Shown here in pieces: positions 50,935 to 59,995 of a stretch of DNA of 64,000 bases. The translations under genes were made by a program, and so were the position numbers. This DNA comes from Thioclava marina. GTDB lineage: Bacteria > Pseudomonadota > Alphaproteobacteria > Rhodobacterales > Rhodobacteraceae. The notes below the pieces were generated by a model. That model saw only the letters and a list, made by a program, of their open reading frames with translations. It searched no databases and had not been told where the DNA came from. Every line of letters begins with the position of its first letter. Position 1 is the first letter of the stretch. The stretch spans positions 434,001 to 498,000 of the forward strand of contig NZ_MPZS01000001.1 in assembly GCF_002020135.1 (NCBI RefSeq), read 5' to 3'.

Positions 50935-51857
50935 TCGTCCTTTTTCGGCACGGCGCGACCGAAATCCGGCGCGTCCGTATCCTGCCCCGCCTCGATGATG
51001 CCGCGGCGGATCGCGCGGGTGCGGGTGAAATAGTCGTGCAGCATATCGCCATCGCCCATGCGGATCGCGCGTTGCAACATGAAGAGTTCCTCGGTGAAGC
51101 GGCCCAGGATGTCGAGCGTGGCTTCCTTGTTGGTTAGGAACACATCGCGCCACATCGTCGGATCAGAGGCCGCGATCCGGGTGAAGTCTCGAAAACCCGT
51201 GGCCGAATATTTGATGACTTCCTCGTGTGTTACACGACGAAGGTGATCTGCCACGCCGACCATCGTGTAGGCGATCAGGTGGGGCGTGTGCGACACGACC
51301 GAGAGCACGAGATCATGATGATCGGGCGCCATCTCATCGACATTCGCCCCCATCGCCGTGACGAGGGATTTCACCCGATCGAGCGCCTTCCGGTCGGTGC
51401 CTTCCAGCGGCGTGAAAAGCCACCAGCGGTTCATGAAGAGCGTGGCGAAACCCGCGCGCGGACCCGATTGCTCGGTCCCGGCCAGCGGGTGACCGGGGAT
51501 GAAATGTACGCCTTCGGGGATGTGCGGACCGACCGCGTCGATCACCGCGCGCTTGACCGAGCCGACATCGGTCACGGTCGCACCGGGCGCCAGATGCGGG
51601 GCGATCTCTGCGGCGATCTTGCCCATCACACCGACCGGCACGCAAAGCACCACCAGATCGGCGCCCTCCACCGCTTCGGCGGCGCTCTCGTAGACCGCAT
51701 CGACAAGACCGATTTCGAGCGCGGTCTCGCGCGTCTCGGCCGAGCGCGCATGGCCCACGATCTCGCCCGCGAGGCCCTTCTCGCGCATCGCGCGCGCCAT
51801 CGATGAGGCGATCAGCCCCAGCCCGATCAGCGCGACCTTCTGGTAGATCACGCTCAT
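50931..51857 (-). CDS. tyrA: Prephenate/arogenate dehydrogenase
   Basis: A 308-residue NAD(P)-dependent dehydrogenase of tyrosine synthesis. The Rossmann motif [16 protein letters not shown] is at the N-terminus; [30 protein letters not shown] with the catalytic His region, and [19 protein letters not shown] follow. The ATG at 51857 overlaps the hisC stop (ATGA). Whether prephenate or arogenate is preferred cannot be read from sequence; alphaproteobacterial members of this form are often cyclohexadienyl dehydrogenases. Confidence 0.94.
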   Translation of the reverse strand: MSVIYQKVALIGLGLIASSMARAMREKGLAGEIVGHARSAETRETALEIGLVDAVYESAAEAVEGADLVVLCVPVGVMGKIAAEIAPHLAPGATVTDVGSVKRAVIDAVGPHIPEGVHFIPGHPLAGTEQSGPRAGFATLFMNRWWLFTPLEGTDRKALDRVKSLVTAMGANVDEMAPDHHDLVLSVVSHTPHLIAYTMVGVADHLRRVTHEEVIKYSATGFRDFTRIAASDPTMWRDVFLTNKEATLDILGRFTEELFMLQRAIRMGDGDMLHDYFTRTRAIRRGIIEAGQDTDAPDFGRAVPKKDE

Positions 51858-52951
51858 GCGCCCGTCGCGCCCCCGGCCTTGAACACCCCGATCAGATGCG
51901 CGACCCGACGGCACGACGGTTCGTCGCCCACGGTGACTCGCAGGCAGTTGGGCAGCTTGTAGCCGGCCACGCGCCGCACGATGATCCCTTCGGATTTCAG
52001 ATATTCGTCACAGGCCGACGCTTCCTCTTCGGAGGCGAACCGCGCGAGGATGAAATTCGCCGTGGATGTATCTGACGGAACGCCTTTTTCGGCCAGCGCC
52101 TCGGCCAGCCAGGCACGCAGGCGCGTGTTGTCGTCGCGGCATTTGTTGACCCAGTCCTGATCGCGCACCGCCGCCTCGGCGGTCTCGAGTTGCGCGGTCG
52201 ACAGGTTGAACGGCCCGCGAATGCGGTTGAGCACGTCGATCACCTCGCGATCGCCATAGCCCCAGCCCACGCGCAAGCCACCCAGACCGTAAATCTTCGA
52301 GAAGGTCCGCGTCATGAAGACGTTGGGCAGCCGTGTCGCAAGCTCCGCGCCCCCATCATAGCCCTCGACATATTCGGCATAGGCGCTGTCGATCACCAGA
52401 AGCGCGCCTTTCGGCAGGCCGGTCGCAAGCCGTTCCAGCTCGGCTAGCCCGATCATCGTGCCGGTCGGGTTGTTCGGGTTGGCGAGGAAGACGAGCTTGG
52501 TCTTCTTCGTGCAGGCCGCGAGGATCGCGTCGACATCGGTGGTGCGCTCACGCTCGGGCACCTCGATGGGGGTGCCGCCGGCCGCCTTGGTCGAAATGCG
52601 GTACATCAGGAAGCCGTGCTCGGTGAACACGACTTCGTCGCGCGGGCCGACATAGGCCTGGCAAAGGAAGTGGATGATCTCGTCGGAGCCCACGCCGCAG
52701 ATGATGCGATCGGGATCGAGCCCGTGCACATCGCCGATCGCCTGGCGCAGTTTCGCGTGATCGGTCGAGGGATAGCGGTGCATCGAATGCGCACATTTCG
52801 CGAATGCATCCTTGGCCTTGTCGGAAGGGCCGAAGGGGTTCTCGTTCGAGCTGAGCTTCACCGCATCGGTGCGCCCCGCCACATGGGCCGCACCGCCCTG
52901 ATAGAGCTCGATGTCCATAATACCGGGCTGGGGGCGAATATGCGTCGTCAT
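51854..52951 (-). CDS. hisC: Histidinol-phosphate (aromatic) aminotransferase
   Basis: A 365-residue class II fold-type I PLP aminotransferase. [13 protein letters not shown] is the N-terminal signature, [13 protein letters not shown] contains the PLP-contacting Asn, and [19 protein letters not shown] contains the Schiff-base Lys. Coupling with tyrA suggests it also serves aromatic amino-acid transamination. The ATG at 52951 precedes the complete domain. Confidence 0.93.
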   Translation of the reverse strand: MTTHIRPQPGIMDIELYQGGAAHVAGRTDAVKLSSNENPFGPSDKAKDAFAKCAHSMHRYPSTDHAKLRQAIGDVHGLDPDRIICGVGSDEIIHFLCQAYVGPRDEVVFTEHGFLMYRISTKAAGGTPIEVPERERTTDVDAILAACTKKTKLVFLANPNNPTGTMIGLAELERLATGLPKGALLVIDSAYAEYVEGYDGGAELATRLPNVFMTRTFSKIYGLGGLRVGWGYGDREVIDVLNRIRGPFNLSTAQLETAEAAVRDQDWVNKCRDDNTRLRAWLAEALAEKGVPSDTSTANFILARFASEEEASACDEYLKSEGIIVRRVAGYKLPNCLRVTVGDEPSCRRVAHLIGVFKAGGATGA

Positions 52952-53275
52952 GGGGCACTCCTGAATCTTGCCCGAGTTCTATCCTCACCGTCCGCTCAGG
53001 GCTAGTCAGAAGATCACCCGTTCGCGAGGCGCGGCAAGGGTGCAACGGGTGGACGAGGAAAGCGGGTCACAGAACGACCGCCCGGCCCTGCGCAGGGCTG
53101 GACCCGATCGCCGGGTGGGCGCCCGACTTTGGAGATCATCGCTTGATCCCTGACAGATCCGGACAGGCTTGATCCGCGCACTGGGAACGAAAGCGCCCGT
53201 CCGAGAGGGCGGTCGGGCACTGGCCGGGCCGCGTTGCGGCGGACCCGCGCACAGGTGATCGGCCAGTCTCGCCAA
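52952..53275. other. Intergenic region between hisC and rpsD
   Basis: About 320 GC-rich bases holding the hisC operon promoter. I see no credible gene; short frames on both strands are Arg/Pro-rich with no ribosome site. Confidence 0.5.
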
Positions 53276-53310
53276 AGGAAAAAGGCCGCACCCTGCGGCG
53301 CGGCCTTTCC
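53276..53310 (-). terminator. Rho-independent terminator of rpsD
   Basis: AAAGGCCGC / GCGGCCTTT, a 9-bp stem with a 10-base loop, followed on the minus strand by TTTTTCC, about 25 bases after the rpsD stop. Confidence 0.85.
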
Positions 53311-53334
53311 TGAACTTCGGCGAAGACTGAGAGA

Positions 53335-53955
53335 TCAGTTCTTCGCGTAGAATTCGACGACGAGGTTCGGTTCCATCATCACCGCGTAGGGCACGTCCGA
53401 CAGGGCCGGGGTGCGCACGAATTTCGCGGTCATCTTGTTGTGGTCGACTTCGAGGTAGTCGGGGACGTCACGCTCGGCCGACTGCACGGCTTCGAGAACG
53501 AGAGCCATCTGCTTCGACTTCTCGCGGACTTCGACCACGTCGCCTTCTTTCAGGCGGTACGAGGGGATGTTCACTTTCTTGCCGTTCACCAGCACGTGGC
53601 CGTGGTTCACGAACTGACGCGCCGCGAAGATCGTCGGCACGAATTTGGCGCGGTAGACCAGCGCGTCGAGACGGCGCTCGAGCAGACCGATCAGGTTTTC
53701 ACCGGTGTCGCCTTTCACACGCTCGGCTTCGGCGTAGATGCGGCGGAACTGCTTCTCGGTGAGGTCGCCATAGTAGCCCTTGAGCTTCTGCTTGGCGCGC
53801 AGCTGGGTGCCGAAATCCGACATCTTGCCCTTGCGGCGCTGGCCGTGCTGGCCGGGGCCGTATTCGCGGCGGTTGACCGGCGACTTGGCGCGGCCCCAGA
53901 TGTTTTCGCCCATGCGGCGGTCGATCTTGTACTTGGCAGAGGTGCGTTTCGTCAT
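53335..53955 (-). CDS. rpsD: 30S ribosomal protein S4
   Basis: A 206-residue S4 of the usual length. The N-terminal [18 protein letters not shown], the S4 RNA-binding domain [17 protein letters not shown] and [19 protein letters not shown], and the C-terminal VVEFYAKN are all typical. It binds 16S rRNA early in 30S assembly. It is a single-gene unit, away from the alpha operon where S4 sits in E. coli, as is normal in alphaproteobacteria. Confidence 0.98.
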   Translation of the reverse strand: MTKRTSAKYKIDRRMGENIWGRAKSPVNRREYGPGQHGQRRKGKMSDFGTQLRAKQKLKGYYGDLTEKQFRRIYAEAERVKGDTGENLIGLLERRLDALVYRAKFVPTIFAARQFVNHGHVLVNGKKVNIPSYRLKEGDVVEVREKSKQMALVLEAVQSAERDVPDYLEVDHNKMTAKFVRTPALSDVPYAVMMEPNLVVEFYAKN

Positions 53956-54055
53956 CTCTGATCTCCTTCTTTAAAGTTCGAAGGGCGTTGTCCTCCTCCG
54001 TCCACCCTATCCGGGCTTCGGGCGACAGGTTTCCCCTTGCGAGGTCCACCAACAC

Positions 54056-54090
54056 CAATGAATAACCCCGGCAACTCTCGTTACCGGGAT
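54056..54090 (-). terminator. Terminator after the TPR protein gene
   Basis: On the minus strand CCCGGTAAC-GAGA-GTTGCCGGG forms a 9-bp stem (one G-U pair) closed by a GNRA tetraloop and followed by GTTATTCATT. Confidence 0.7.
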
Positions 54091-54120
54091 GGCGGGCTTA
54101 TACAGGCTGCGATGGGGGTG

Positions 54121-54708
54121 TCAACCGTCCTGCGCGCCGTTTTCACCAAGGCCCGACGGGTTCGTCGGCGCATCCGTCCTGGCGACTCGCCTCAACGCCT
54201 CGAACGCCGTAGCACGATTGGCCGGATCATGCAGCAGCGCGTTGCGCAGGTGGTCGGCCTCTTCCAGATGCCCCAGCTCGCACGCCGCGCGGTAGCGGGT
54301 CGCGAGCGCCTCCGGCTCTGCGCCCAGACGATGCGCCGCATTGGACGCCTCTTCCCAATGACCCAGCCGCAACGCAAGCCGCATCAGCTGGCGCGCCGCA
54401 TCCGCGTTCTGCGGATCAAGCGCGAGCGCCTTCGCAAACGCCGCCCGCGCCTCCTCGGGCTGCCGGATGGCGAGCCGCACGCGGCCCAGATCGAACCAGG
54501 CGACGGCATAACCGGGGTCGCGGGCGATCGCGCGGGTCAGCCAATCGGCCACCTCCCCGGGCTGGCCGGCCGCCTCCAGGACCTTCGCGAGATCGTAGAA
54601 GATCGGTGCGGGTGCATCCTCGCGCGCGGCTTCGTGGCGCAGGACCGCCTCGGCCCCCGCCCAATCCTGCGCGGCAATCAGATGCCCGAGTTTCGCCAAT
54701 CCGCTCAT
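54121..54708 (-). CDS. Tetratricopeptide-repeat protein
   Basis: A 195-residue all-helical protein with four or so TPR-like units (IFYDLAKVLEAAGQPGEVAD, AVAWFDLGRVRLAIRQPEEA, DAARQLMRLALRLGHWEEAS, YRAACELGHLEEADHLRNAL). There is no signal peptide or catalytic motif, so it is probably a cytosolic scaffold. It is divergent from the PHP-domain gene with about 100 bases between starts. No specific partner is indicated. Confidence 0.8.
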   Translation of the reverse strand: MSGLAKLGHLIAAQDWAGAEAVLRHEAAREDAPAPIFYDLAKVLEAAGQPGEVADWLTRAIARDPGYAVAWFDLGRVRLAIRQPEEARAAFAKALALDPQNADAARQLMRLALRLGHWEEASNAAHRLGAEPEALATRYRAACELGHLEEADHLRNALLHDPANRATAFEALRRVARTDAPTNPSGLGENGAQDG

Positions 54709-54809
54709 GACCGAAGCTTTCCCGAGAATCGTTGCGGATGCGAGAGGATTGTCACAAGCCTGTCGTGCGGCGCTGTCACTAGACGCGCGAGTTGAGACCG
54801 GAGACCCCG

Positions 54810-55736
54810 ATGCAGAAGATGTTCGACACCGCCCTGCCCTTCTGGCGCGGCAACCTGCACACCCATTCGACGCTTTCGGATGGCTGCCTCGAACCGGCCG
54901 AAGTCTGCCGCCGCTACAAGGCGGAAGGCTATGACTTCCTCGCGCTCACCGATCACTTCATCGGCCTCTTCAACTACCCGATCGCGGATACAGTGGATTT
55001 TCGCGATGACAGCTTCACGACGATCCTCGGGGCCGAGCTGCATTCCGGCCCGATGGAAAACGGCGAGCTGTGGCATATCCTCGCCGTGGGCCTGCCTGCC
55101 GATTTCGCCCCGGGCGACGCGCCGCATTTCCGCCCCGTCGAGGGGATGGAAAGCGGCCCCGAGATCGCCGCGCGCGCGGTCGAGGCAGGCGCTTTCGTCG
55201 CCATCGCCCATCCGCAATGGTCGGGGATGACGATGAATGACGCGCGCTCGATCGAGGCGGCGCACGCGGTCGAGACCTATAACCACGGCTGCGCGATGGG
55301 CTGCGACCGGGCGGATGGGTTCCATACGCTCGACCTGCTGCTGTCCGAGGGCAAGCGGCTCAACCTGATCGCCACGGATGACGCGCATTTCACCGAGCCG
55401 GACCATTTCGGCGGCTGGGTGATGGTAGGGGCCGAAGCGAACACCCCCGAGGCGCTGTTGGACGCGCTCAAATCGGGCCATTACTATTCGAGCCAGGGGC
55501 CGGAGTTGCGCCAGATCAGCTGGGACGGCAAGACGATCACGGTGGAAAGCTCGGCGGTGGCTTCGGTCATCGTGCAAGGTCACGGCATCGCGGCGGTCGC
55601 CAAGCACGGAACCTCGCTCACCAAAACCGAAGTGCCGCTGTCGCGCTTCAACGGCTCGCCCTGGATCCGGGTCTCGGTGATCGACGCGGCGGGCAAGCGC
55701 GCCTGGTCGAACCCGATCTGGCGCGAGACCGCCTGA
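54810..55736 (+). CDS. PHP-domain metal-dependent phosphoesterase
   Basis: A 308-residue protein whose N-terminal 210 residues form a PHP domain: metal ligands in NLHTHSTLSDG, LALTDHF, GAELHS, AIAHPQWSG and LIATDDAHF. The last 90 residues form a beta-rich domain (ISWDGKTITVESSAVASVIV). PHP enzymes hydrolyse phosphate esters such as nucleotides or histidinol phosphate; the substrate here is unknown. The ATG at 54810 (GGAG upstream) is preferred over a TTG at 54792. Confidence 0.85.
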   Translation: MQKMFDTALPFWRGNLHTHSTLSDGCLEPAEVCRRYKAEGYDFLALTDHFIGLFNYPIADTVDFRDDSFTTILGAELHSGPMENGELWHILAVGLPADFAPGDAPHFRPVEGMESGPEIAARAVEAGAFVAIAHPQWSGMTMNDARSIEAAHAVETYNHGCAMGCDRADGFHTLDLLLSEGKRLNLIATDDAHFTEPDHFGGWVMVGAEANTPEALLDALKSGHYYSSQGPELRQISWDGKTITVESSAVASVIVQGHGIAAVAKHGTSLTKTEVPLSRFNGSPWIRVSVIDAAGKRAWSNPIWRETA

Positions 55737-55952
55737 GCCCTCACGCCACCTTCACCCCTTCGTCAGTCCCGCGCGATCAGAGTTGATCCCGCGCCCCCTG
55801 TTCGCCGCCGTCAACCGCTCCATGATAACGCTAACAGGACGCGTACCGGGCGGCGCATCCTGCCCCGGACTGCGCCGCGAGAGGCCGCGCCGGGAGGCGG
55901 ACCGGGAGATCCCGCCGCAAATGGAGGAGACGCCCGACCCCAGGAGGAAACC

Positions 55953-57140
55953 ATGACACAGACCAATCGTCGCGCGCGCCTCGCAAAGACCGTGGGCCTT
56001 GCGGGCAAGAGCCTTCTCGCGCTCGGGCTGATCGCGGGGGCCGCGCAGGCCGGCTCCGTGAAAGCATCCGATTTCGGCGCGGATTTCGCCGCGATGGCGC
56101 AGCTCAAGGACGTGGCGGCCAAGGGCAAAGGCAAGGTCGGCGTGCTGCTGCCCGACACCGCGAGCTCGGCGCGCTACACCTCTTTCGACGCGCCCTATCT
56201 GAAAAAAGCCTTCGCGGCAGCGGGGCTTGCGGCGGATGACCTGATCATCACCAACGCGCAAGGCTCGGAGGCCGACCAGCTCACCCAGGCCCAGACCGAC
56301 ATTTCGCAGGGCGCGACCGTGCTCCTGCTCGACCCGATCTCCTCGGGCGGCGGTGCTGCGGTCGAGAAATACGCCGCCGAGCATGGCGTGAAGGTCATCG
56401 ACTATGACCGCCTGACCGTGGGCGGCTCGCGCGACTATTATGTCAGCTTCGACAATGTCGCGGTCGGCAAGCTGATCGGCAAGGGCATGGAAGAGTGCAT
56501 CGCCGACTGGCAGATCGACAGCCCCGACATCCTGGTCATGGCGGGTTCGCCCGACGACAACAACGCCACGCTCTTCAAGCAGGGCTACATGGATGTGCTC
56601 TCGCCAATGTTCAAAGACGGCACCTACAAGAACGCGGGCGAGCCCGCAGGCACCTGGGATCCGTCGGTGGCGCGCACCACCTTCGAGCAGCAATTCACCG
56701 CGCATGAGAATATCAACGCGGTCGTGACGCCCAACGACGACAACGCAAACGCCGTCATCTCCTATCTCAAGACCCTGCATGTACCCGCCAAGGCCTTCCC
56801 GACCACCGGTCAGGACGCGACGCTGACGGGGCTGCAAAACATCCTCACCGGCTATCAATGCGGCACGGTCTACAAGCCGATCTACCTCGAGGCTCAGGCT
56901 GCGGCTGCGCTCGCGCTGTATCTGCGCGCGGGCGACACACCCCCGGACGCTCTCGTGAACGGCCAGACGATGGACAGCGCGCAGAAGGCCGAGGTGCCCT
57001 CGATCCTGATGGTGCCGATCTGGGTCACGCCGAAGAACATGGCCGCGACCGTGGTGAAGGACGGGTTCGTCGACAGCGCGAAGCTCTGCACCGGCGATGC
57101 GGCGGGCGCGTGCAAAGCCGCCGGTATCGGGCAGTCGTAA
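55953..57140 (+). CDS. Sugar ABC transporter substrate-binding protein (XylF-like)
   Basis: A 395-residue periplasmic binding protein with a signal peptide (SLLALGLIAGAAQA) and a type I fold of the ribose/xylose class: GKVGVLLPDTASSARYTSFD, QGATVLLLDPISSGGGAAVE, KVIDYDRLTVGGSRDYYVSF and VVTPNDDNANAVISYLKTL. These blocks resemble XylF (D-xylose). A strong AGGAGG site precedes the ATG. The fused ATPase-permease gene begins 3 bases after its stop, so the two form a complete importer. The sugar is inferred; no xylose catabolic gene is adjacent. Confidence 0.88.
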   Translation: MTQTNRRARLAKTVGLAGKSLLALGLIAGAAQAGSVKASDFGADFAAMAQLKDVAAKGKGKVGVLLPDTASSARYTSFDAPYLKKAFAAAGLAADDLIITNAQGSEADQLTQAQTDISQGATVLLLDPISSGGGAAVEKYAAEHGVKVIDYDRLTVGGSRDYYVSFDNVAVGKLIGKGMEECIADWQIDSPDILVMAGSPDDNNATLFKQGYMDVLSPMFKDGTYKNAGEPAGTWDPSVARTTFEQQFTAHENINAVVTPNDDNANAVISYLKTLHVPAKAFPTTGQDATLTGLQNILTGYQCGTVYKPIYLEAQAAAALALYLRAGDTPPDALVNGQTMDSAQKAEVPSILMVPIWVTPKNMAATVVKDGFVDSAKLCTGDAAGACKAAGIGQS

Positions 57141-57143
57141 GAC

Positions 57144-59234
57144 ATGCGCGACACGGGTAACGGGACCGGGTCCCGCGATGCGATCCTGCGCATCCGGGGC
57201 CTGGAAAAGCGTTTCGGCGCAGTGCAGGCGCTGAGCGGGGTGGACTTCGAAGTCCGCCCCGGCGAGGTGACCGCACTGGTCGGTGACAATGGCGCGGGCA
57301 AATCCGTGCTGACGAAAACCATCGCCGGCATCCACGAAGCCGATGGCGGCGAGATCGAATGGGATGGCGAGGTGGTGCGCATCCGCTCGCCGCGCGACAG
57401 TGCCGAGCTGGGCATCGAGGTCGTCTATCAGGACCTGGCGCTGTGCGACAATCTCGACGTGGTGCAGAACATGTTCCTCGGGCGCGAGATCCTGACCAAC
57501 GGGATGCTCGACGAGGACGCGATGGAGCGTGCCGCCGCCGAGACCCTGCAAGGGCTGCGCGTGACCACTTTGCGCTCGATCCGCGCGCCGGTCTCGGCGC
57601 TTTCGGGCGGTCAGCGCCAGTCGATCGCGGTCGCCAAGGCCGTGATGTGGAATTCCAAGCTGGTGATCCTCGACGAACCCACCGCCGCCTTGGGCGTGGC
57701 GCAGACCGGACAGGTTCTGCAACTCGTGCGACGTCTGGCCGATCAGGGCCTCGCGGTGGTGATGATCTCGCACAACCTCAACGATGTCTTCGCGGTCTCG
57801 GACCGAATTGCGGTACTGCGTCTGGGCGAGATGGTCAGCCAGGGTCCGATCGAGGAATACGACACCCAGCGCGTGGTCGAGCTGATGACCACCGGCAAAT
57901 CCGATCACGTGGTCGAGCCCGGTGCGATGCGCGCCGCCGCCTCCATCGCGGCCGAGAACGCCAAGGAGGTCGCCGCCCAACGCGAGGCCTCCGGCGAGAG
58001 CGGCCCGGCGGCGGTGGTCGCGAACGGCAATGACGAGAGTTTCGCCGCCTACATGTCGCGCACATGGTCGAAGATCAAGGCGGGCGAGAGCGGCGTGCTG
58101 CCGGTCGTGCTCGGCTTCGTGCTGATCTCGCTGATCTTCCAGCTGCAGAACCCGAAATTCCTCTCGCCGGGCAATATCGTGAACCTGCTGGTGCAGGGTT
58201 CGGTCTTCATGATGATCGGGATGGGGCAGGTCTTCGTGCTGCTTCTGGGCGAGATCGACCTTTCGCTTGGCTTCGTGGCCGGGATCGGCGCGACGGTGGC
58301 GACGCTGCTGGTGGCGCCGGGCACCGACTGGCCCTGGTGGGCGGCGGTCGCGGCGGGGCTTGGCGTGACGGCGGTGCTGGGCATCTTCCAGGGCACACTG
58401 ATCACCCGGCTGAAACTGCCCTCTTTCGTGGTGACGCTGGCGGGGCTTCTGGGCTTCAACGGGCTGATGATCCAGCTTCTTGGCGCAGGCGGCACGATCC
58501 CGATCGCCAATGAGACGATCAACAACTTTGCCAATGGCACGCTGAGCGTTCCGATGGGTTGGGCGATGACCGGGATCGTGGTCGCGATCTACGCAGCGCT
58601 GACCTTCCGCAAGGATGCCAAGCGCCGCGCGCATGGGCTCGTGGCCCCGCCGATGGGTCTGACGCTGATGAAGATCGGCGCAGCGGTGCTGGCGGGCGTG
58701 GTTCTGGTGGTGATCTCGAACATGAATCGCGGCGTGGCGCGTTTCCCGCTCTCGGGCATGCCCTGGGTCATCCCGATCGTCTTCGCGGTGCTGCTGGCCT
58801 GGTCCTTCCTGCTCGGCAAGCTGAAGTTCGGCCGCTACGTGCTCGCCATCGGCGGCAATGCCGAAGCCGCACGCCGCGCGGGCATCAACCTGCGCCTGAT
58901 CCGGACGGCAGCCTTCACGCTGGCGGCCACGACGGCGGGGCTTGGGGGGATCCTCTACGCCTCGCGGCTGCGCTCGATCTCGACGAGCTTCGACGGCGGC
59001 ACGATCGTGCTCTACGTCGTCGCCACGGCGGTGATCGGAGGCACGTCGCTCTTCGGTGGGCGCGGTCACCCGCTGCATGCGATCCTCGGCGGCGTGGTCA
59101 TCGCGGCCATCGTCAACGGCATGGCGCTTCTGGGCCTGCCCGCGGCGGTGCAGCTGATGGCGACGGCGGCGGTGCTTCTGGCCTCGATCACGGTGGATGT
59201 GGTCGTGCGCCGGCGGGGCGAGACCAGCCGCTGA
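57144..59234 (+). CDS. Sugar ABC transporter ATPase-permease fusion (XylG-XylH type)
   Basis: A 696-residue single chain. Residues 1-260 are one ABC ATPase: Walker A GDNGAGKS at 47-54, signature LSGGQRQSIAVAKA, Walker B LVILDEPTAALG, H-loop MISHNL. A linker of about 50 Ala/Glu-rich residues leads to a permease of the XylH/RbsC type (about 310-690) with about ten helices and the LLLGEIDLSLGFVAGIGATV loop. Monosaccharide importers normally encode the ATPase and permease separately, often with a double-domain ATPase; here a single-domain ATPase is fused in frame with no stop or frameshift. It works with the binding protein encoded just upstream. A strong terminator follows. Confidence 0.9.
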   Translation: MRDTGNGTGSRDAILRIRGLEKRFGAVQALSGVDFEVRPGEVTALVGDNGAGKSVLTKTIAGIHEADGGEIEWDGEVVRIRSPRDSAELGIEVVYQDLALCDNLDVVQNMFLGREILTNGMLDEDAMERAAAETLQGLRVTTLRSIRAPVSALSGGQRQSIAVAKAVMWNSKLVILDEPTAALGVAQTGQVLQLVRRLADQGLAVVMISHNLNDVFAVSDRIAVLRLGEMVSQGPIEEYDTQRVVELMTTGKSDHVVEPGAMRAAASIAAENAKEVAAQREASGESGPAAVVANGNDESFAAYMSRTWSKIKAGESGVLPVVLGFVLISLIFQLQNPKFLSPGNIVNLLVQGSVFMMIGMGQVFVLLLGEIDLSLGFVAGIGATVATLLVAPGTDWPWWAAVAAGLGVTAVLGIFQGTLITRLKLPSFVVTLAGLLGFNGLMIQLLGAGGTIPIANETINNFANGTLSVPMGWAMTGIVVAIYAALTFRKDAKRRAHGLVAPPMGLTLMKIGAAVLAGVVLVVISNMNRGVARFPLSGMPWVIPIVFAVLLAWSFLLGKLKFGRYVLAIGGNAEAARRAGINLRLIRTAAFTLAATTAGLGGILYASRLRSISTSFDGGTIVLYVVATAVIGGTSLFGGRGHPLHAILGGVVIAAIVNGMALLGLPAAVQLMATAAVLLASITVDVVVRRRGETSR

Positions 59235-59260
59235 AGCCCTTCCTCACCGAGCAATCCCCG

Positions 59261-59292
59261 AACGCGCGCGAGCCCCCTCGCGCGCGTTTTTC
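59261..59292 (+). terminator. Rho-independent terminator of the sugar ABC operon
   Basis: ACGCGCGCGAG / CTCGCGCGCGT, an 11-bp stem with a CCCC loop, followed by TTTTT, 27 bases after the stop codon. Confidence 0.9.
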
Positions 59293-59423
59293 CATGCCCG
59301 CCGCGCCCTCCCCGAACCGCCACGAACACCGCACGCCCCCGTTGTGAGCGAAATCGCAAAGCGCCGGAAAATCCCCCGAAAAACCGCTTGTCTCCCCCCT
59401 GCACCATCCCTATACGGGTCGAC

Positions 59424-59513
59424 GGAGACGTGGCCGAGTGGTCGAAGGCGCTCCCCTGCTAAGGGAGTAGGCGGGAAACCGTCTCGAGGGTTCGAATCCC
59501 TTCGTCTCCGCCA
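59424..59513 (+). tRNA. tRNA-Ser (anticodon GCT)
   Basis: Complete 90-base type II tRNA with encoded CCA. Acceptor arm GGAGACG / CGTCTCC, D-arm GTGGCCGAGTGGTCGAAGGC, anticodon GCT at 59458-59460, long variable arm and T-arm GGGTTCGAATCCC. It reads AGC/AGU. Confidence 0.97.
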
Positions 59514-59723
59514 TCACCAGATTTTTGGATCGACACCGAGAAAGCGCACGGGATGGCTTGGCCGTCCGGGCGCGCCTCGGCAATGGGCCTGAGCGGCACC
59601 GCAGCCCGCCTCTCCGATCTTCATTCCGTTTTGCCAAGATCGACGTGCCGCTCACGCGCAAGCAGATCGCCCGCCAGGCAGACCGGCGCGTCAAAGCAAA
59701 TGAATTCGAATTTCAGGGTATTA

Positions 59724-59813
59724 TGGCGGAGAGGAAGGGATTCGAACCCTCGAGACGGTTCCCCGCCTACACACTTTCCAGGCGTGCGCCTTCGACCACT
59801 CGGCCACCTCTCC
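59724..59813 (-). tRNA. tRNA-Ser (anticodon GGA)
   Basis: Complete 90-base type II tRNA on the minus strand with encoded CCA. Acceptor arm GGAGAGG / CCTCTCC, anticodon GGA (complement of 59777-59779), long variable arm and T-arm GGGTTCGAATCCC. It reads UCC/UCU. It faces the previous tRNA-Ser tail to tail, 210 bases apart; the intervening DNA has no recognised gene. Confidence 0.97.
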
Positions 59814-59995
59814 GCCGGCGGGTTTAGCCGTAAATCCGGGCAGGATGCAAGAGCCGATCCCGATAAATGGTCACGAAGCACATAACCCCCTGTTTCGCGC
59901 CCCGCCACCGCTTGCGCCCCCGGCAGCGCCCCCCTAGCATGGGACCTGAAAACGCCGGCACGCAAGCCCGGCGCTGGGGAATGGCTCGGGACGAG

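Noticed and set aside
55752-59078. 1108-codon minus-strand open frame across the sugar ABC genes
   Set aside because: Antisense to two clear genes and a ribosome-site-led operon; Arg/His/Gln-rich shadow.
59525-59885. Short plus-strand frames with GRDSNPRDG-like peptides
   Set aside because: These are chance translations of the tRNA-Ser genes, a well-known annotation artefact.
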